A DNA stretch of 7,253 bases from Deltaproteobacteria bacterium RBG_13_49_15 (GTDB lineage: Bacteria > Desulfobacterota > Desulfobacteria > Desulfobacterales > UBA2156), in the NCBI GenBank assembly GCA_001797695.1, contig MGQD01000194.1, forward strand, positions 1 to 7,253, written 5' to 3'. Under the pieces are notes generated by a model. It was not told the DNA's origin. It made no database searches and saw nothing but the letters and a program-made list of their open reading frames with translations. Both the position numbers and the translations under genes were made by a program. Each line of letters starts with the position of its first letter. Position 1 is the first letter of the stretch. Below are positions 5,182 through 7,253 of this stretch, one piece after another.

Positions 5182-7253
5182 TCATTGATTTTTATTCTGC
5201 CTGCACTGGTGCTGGGTTACATCTTTTACTCAAACGAGGTCTTGTTTAACACATCCCAGATGATCCTGATTGCGATGGCTTTGCTGCTCATCCTCAGCGG
5301 TCTTCTGATGGTAAGAGAAATCTTTGATAAATTTCTGGTTCTGGCCAGTCGGATGCTGCAAAATGAAGCCGGAGAAAGGGGACAAATGCAAATTTATAAT
5401 AATACCAAGGAACTGCAGGATATTTCCTCTTCTTTCAATCAGCTTTTCGATCGTTGTGAAAAAACCGAATCGCTTTTAAGACAAAAAACGCTTCAAATCA
5501 GCATCATCAGGGATCTGGTGCACACGATAAGAAAAAGCCACGATACACAAGAGCTCATGGACATCATTCTCGAGAAGGCGATGGCCGTCACGAATGCCCG
5601 GATCGGATCCTTATGCTTGATCGAAGAAGCTCAGGAACGGTTTTTCGTGGTTTCTTCAAAAGGATTTGTCAGAGAGCCGAAAAAGGACTTTTATATCGAT
5701 ATGAATCAATCCATCATGCGTCAGGTGGTATCCGAAAAAAAGCCCATGCGCGTGGAAAATATCGAATCCGATTCACGAATAATGAGGGCGAATGCCGCCA
5801 AATATGAATCCCCTTCATTTATAATCATGCCGATTTTTGAAAAGCAGAATATGATGGCCTTACTGAATTTGTCCTGTAAAGACAACGGCGAGACTTTTGA
5901 CATCTCGGACGAAGAAATCCTGGGCATCCTCACCAATGAAATCGGCTTTGTTCTCGAGAACACACGTCTGACCTATACCATTGAGGAATATTTGCAAAAT
6001 ATCCGGCAGAGCGAACGGGAGCTTTCCGACGCCTCCAACCAACTCCGAAAAAAAATGATCGAAAACGATTTGACCAGAGAAGAGCTTAGAAAAAGGGAAG
6101 ACAAGTACCAATTGATTTTGGAAAGCATCGAGGAAGGGTATTTCGAAGTGGATTTAACCGGGAATTTGACATTCATCAACGATGCCATCAGCGTGATTAC
6201 CGGCTATAGTCGTGAAGAGCTCCTGGGTATGAATAACCGTCAATACACCACTGAGGAAACCGCAAGAAAGATGTCCCTGATTTTCAATGAGGTGCTCCAA
6301 ACCGGTAAATCAGCAAGGGTAACAGATTATGAGATCTTTAAAAAAGACGGATCCGCCTCTGTTTTGGAGCTTTCAACGTCACTGATGAAAAACGAGGAGG
6401 GGCGTCCCATTGGATTTCGTGGCGTGGTCCGGGATGTCACTGATCGTATAATTTCCGAACAGGAACGGACAACGCTCGAAGAACAGCTTCAGCAAGCCCA
6501 AAAAATGGAAGCCATCGGAACACTGGCCGGTGGGATTGCGCATGATTTCAACAACATGCTTCAGGTGATTTCCGGATATACCCAGCTTTTATTGATGAAA
6601 AATAATGGGAATGATTTAAACCGAAAGCACCTGGAGGCGATTGAATTGTCGATCCAGAGGGCCGGGGATTTGATTCGACAGCTATTAATTTTCAGTCGAA
6701 AAGTGGAGAGCGCATTAAAACCTGTGGATTTGAATAATGAGATCGGGCATATCGCAAGGCTTTTGGAAAGAACCATGTCTAAAATGATCAATATCGAACT
6801 TTGTCTTGCAAAAGATCTTCTTAAAATCAATGCCGACCCGATTCAGTTGGAACAGATCTTGATGAACCTTGGGATCAATGCCGGCGATGCCATGCCGGAT
6901 GGAGGCAAATTGGTTTTTTGCACTGAAAATCATACAGTTGAAAAATCTGCAAGCAAAAGCTACCTGGACCTCAAACCGGGCAAGTATGTTCTGTTAAGCG
7001 TCAAAGACACCGGGTGCGGTATCCCGGAAAACATCCGGGAACACATCTTCGAGCCGTTCTTTACAACAAAAGAAAGGGGGAAAGGAACCGGATTGGGGCT
7101 GGCAATGGTATATGGGATCGTTAAAAACCACGGCGGATACATCACCTGCACTTCCAGGGTGGGAGAAGGGACCATTTTTAAAATTTACTTTCCGGCTCAT
7201 CTGCCCGTTGTCAAAGAAATTTTCGAAAAAAAAACCACCGATCTGAAACAGAA
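5110..7253 (+). CDS. Membrane-anchored GAF-PAS sensor histidine kinase, possibly hybrid (3' end cut by window edge)
   Basis: Two-component sensor kinase; 714 codons are in the window without a stop. Two hydrophobic segments, about 22-40 and 51-68, enclose only a short loop, so this is a membrane anchor rather than a periplasmic sensor. A HAMP-like/helical linker (69-120) leads to a GAF domain (about 125-290), a coiled-coil linker (290-330), a PAS domain (about 331-448, ending VVRDVTDR), then HisKA with AGGIAHDFNNML (H478). The HATPase domain has N-box NLGINAGDAM (586-595), DTGCG (633-637), FEPFF (647-651) and GTGLGLA (659-665), all intact. Residues after 698 are linker-like, and HDFNN-class kinases of this architecture often continue into a receiver domain, which would lie outside the window. 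The start is the only ATG between the upstream stop and the anchor apart from ATG 5173; neither has a good ribosome site. It has its own sigma-54 promoter at 4898. Confidence 0.93.
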   Translation, partial: MKSFVAEKPNRRCERLRYKLLMIESLIFILPALVLGYIFYSNEVLFNTSQMILIAMALLLILSGLLMVREIFDKFLVLASRMLQNEAGERGQMQIYNNTKELQDISSSFNQLFDRCEKTESLLRQKTLQISIIRDLVHTIRKSHDTQELMDIILEKAMAVTNARIGSLCLIEEAQERFFVVSSKGFVREPKKDFYIDMNQSIMRQVVSEKKPMRVENIESDSRIMRANAAKYESPSFIIMPIFEKQNMMALLNLSCKDNGETFDISDEEILGILTNEIGFVLENTRLTYTIEEYLQNIRQSERELSDASNQLRKKMIENDLTREELRKREDKYQLILESIEEGYFEVDLTGNLTFINDAISVITGYSREELLGMNNRQYTTEETARKMSLIFNEVLQTGKSARVTDYEIFKKDGSASVLELSTSLMKNEEGRPIGFRGVVRDVTDRIISEQERTTLEEQLQQAQKMEAIGTLAGGIAHDFNNMLQVISGYTQLLLMKNNGNDLNRKHLEAIELSIQRAGDLIRQLLIFSRKVESALKPVDLNNEIGHIARLLERTMSKMINIELCLAKDLLKINADPIQLEQILMNLGINAGDAMPDGGKLVFCTENHTVEKSASKSYLDLKPGKYVLLSVKDTGCGIPENIREHIFEPFFTTKERGKGTGLGLAMVYGIVKNHGGYITCTSRVGEGTIFKIYFPAHLPVVKEIFEKKTTDLKQ

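Overview
The window looks like the genome of a Gram-negative bacterium of the Desulfobacterota/deltaproteobacterial kind. The clues are moderate GC content, an LpxL/HtrB-type acyltransferase (hence an outer membrane), large multi-domain sensor kinases and an NtrC-type sigma-54 activator. This assignment is inferred from gene style; there is no rRNA or other marker gene.

Layout. Two genes lie on the minus strand at the left: a lipid A-type acyltransferase (1745-2713) followed, 66 nt downstream, by a soluble sensor histidine kinase with a cysteine-containing N-terminal domain and a GAF domain (1678 down to the left edge, C-terminus missing). A divergent intergenic region (2714-3370) carries a sigma-54-like promoter facing the acyltransferase, a pair of TGCAC-N8-GTGCA-type sites, a 60-nt imperfect hairpin, and a compact two-hairpin block ending in AGCTTCAC that resembles the right end of an IS200/IS605-type element. 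On the plus strand comes a complete NtrC-family response regulator (3371-4726), then a 383-nt gap, then a membrane-anchored GAF-PAS histidine kinase (5110 to the right edge, unfinished).

How it may work together. The response regulator has a phospho-acceptor Asp, an AAA+ domain with the sigma-54-contacting GAFTGA loop, and a Fis-type helix-turn-helix. The gap after it holds an ATTGCAC-N8-GTGCAAT palindrome centred about 107 bp upstream of the predicted start of a well-matched sigma-54 promoter (TGGCAT-N5-TTGCT) that drives the right-hand kinase. A palindrome of the same sequence and spacing, with a weaker copy 22 bp (two helical turns) away, lies in the divergent region upstream of a TGGCAT-N5-TTGAA element facing the acyltransferase-kinase pair. 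The simplest reading is a self-contained sigma-54 circuit: one activator flanked by two sensor kinases, with its own binding sites controlling both arms, one of which includes an envelope-lipid acyltransferase. The sites and promoters are read directly from the sequence; that this regulator binds them is inference.

The most unusual features are this shared-operator arrangement and the orphan IS200/IS605-like end just 26 nt before the regulator's start codon.
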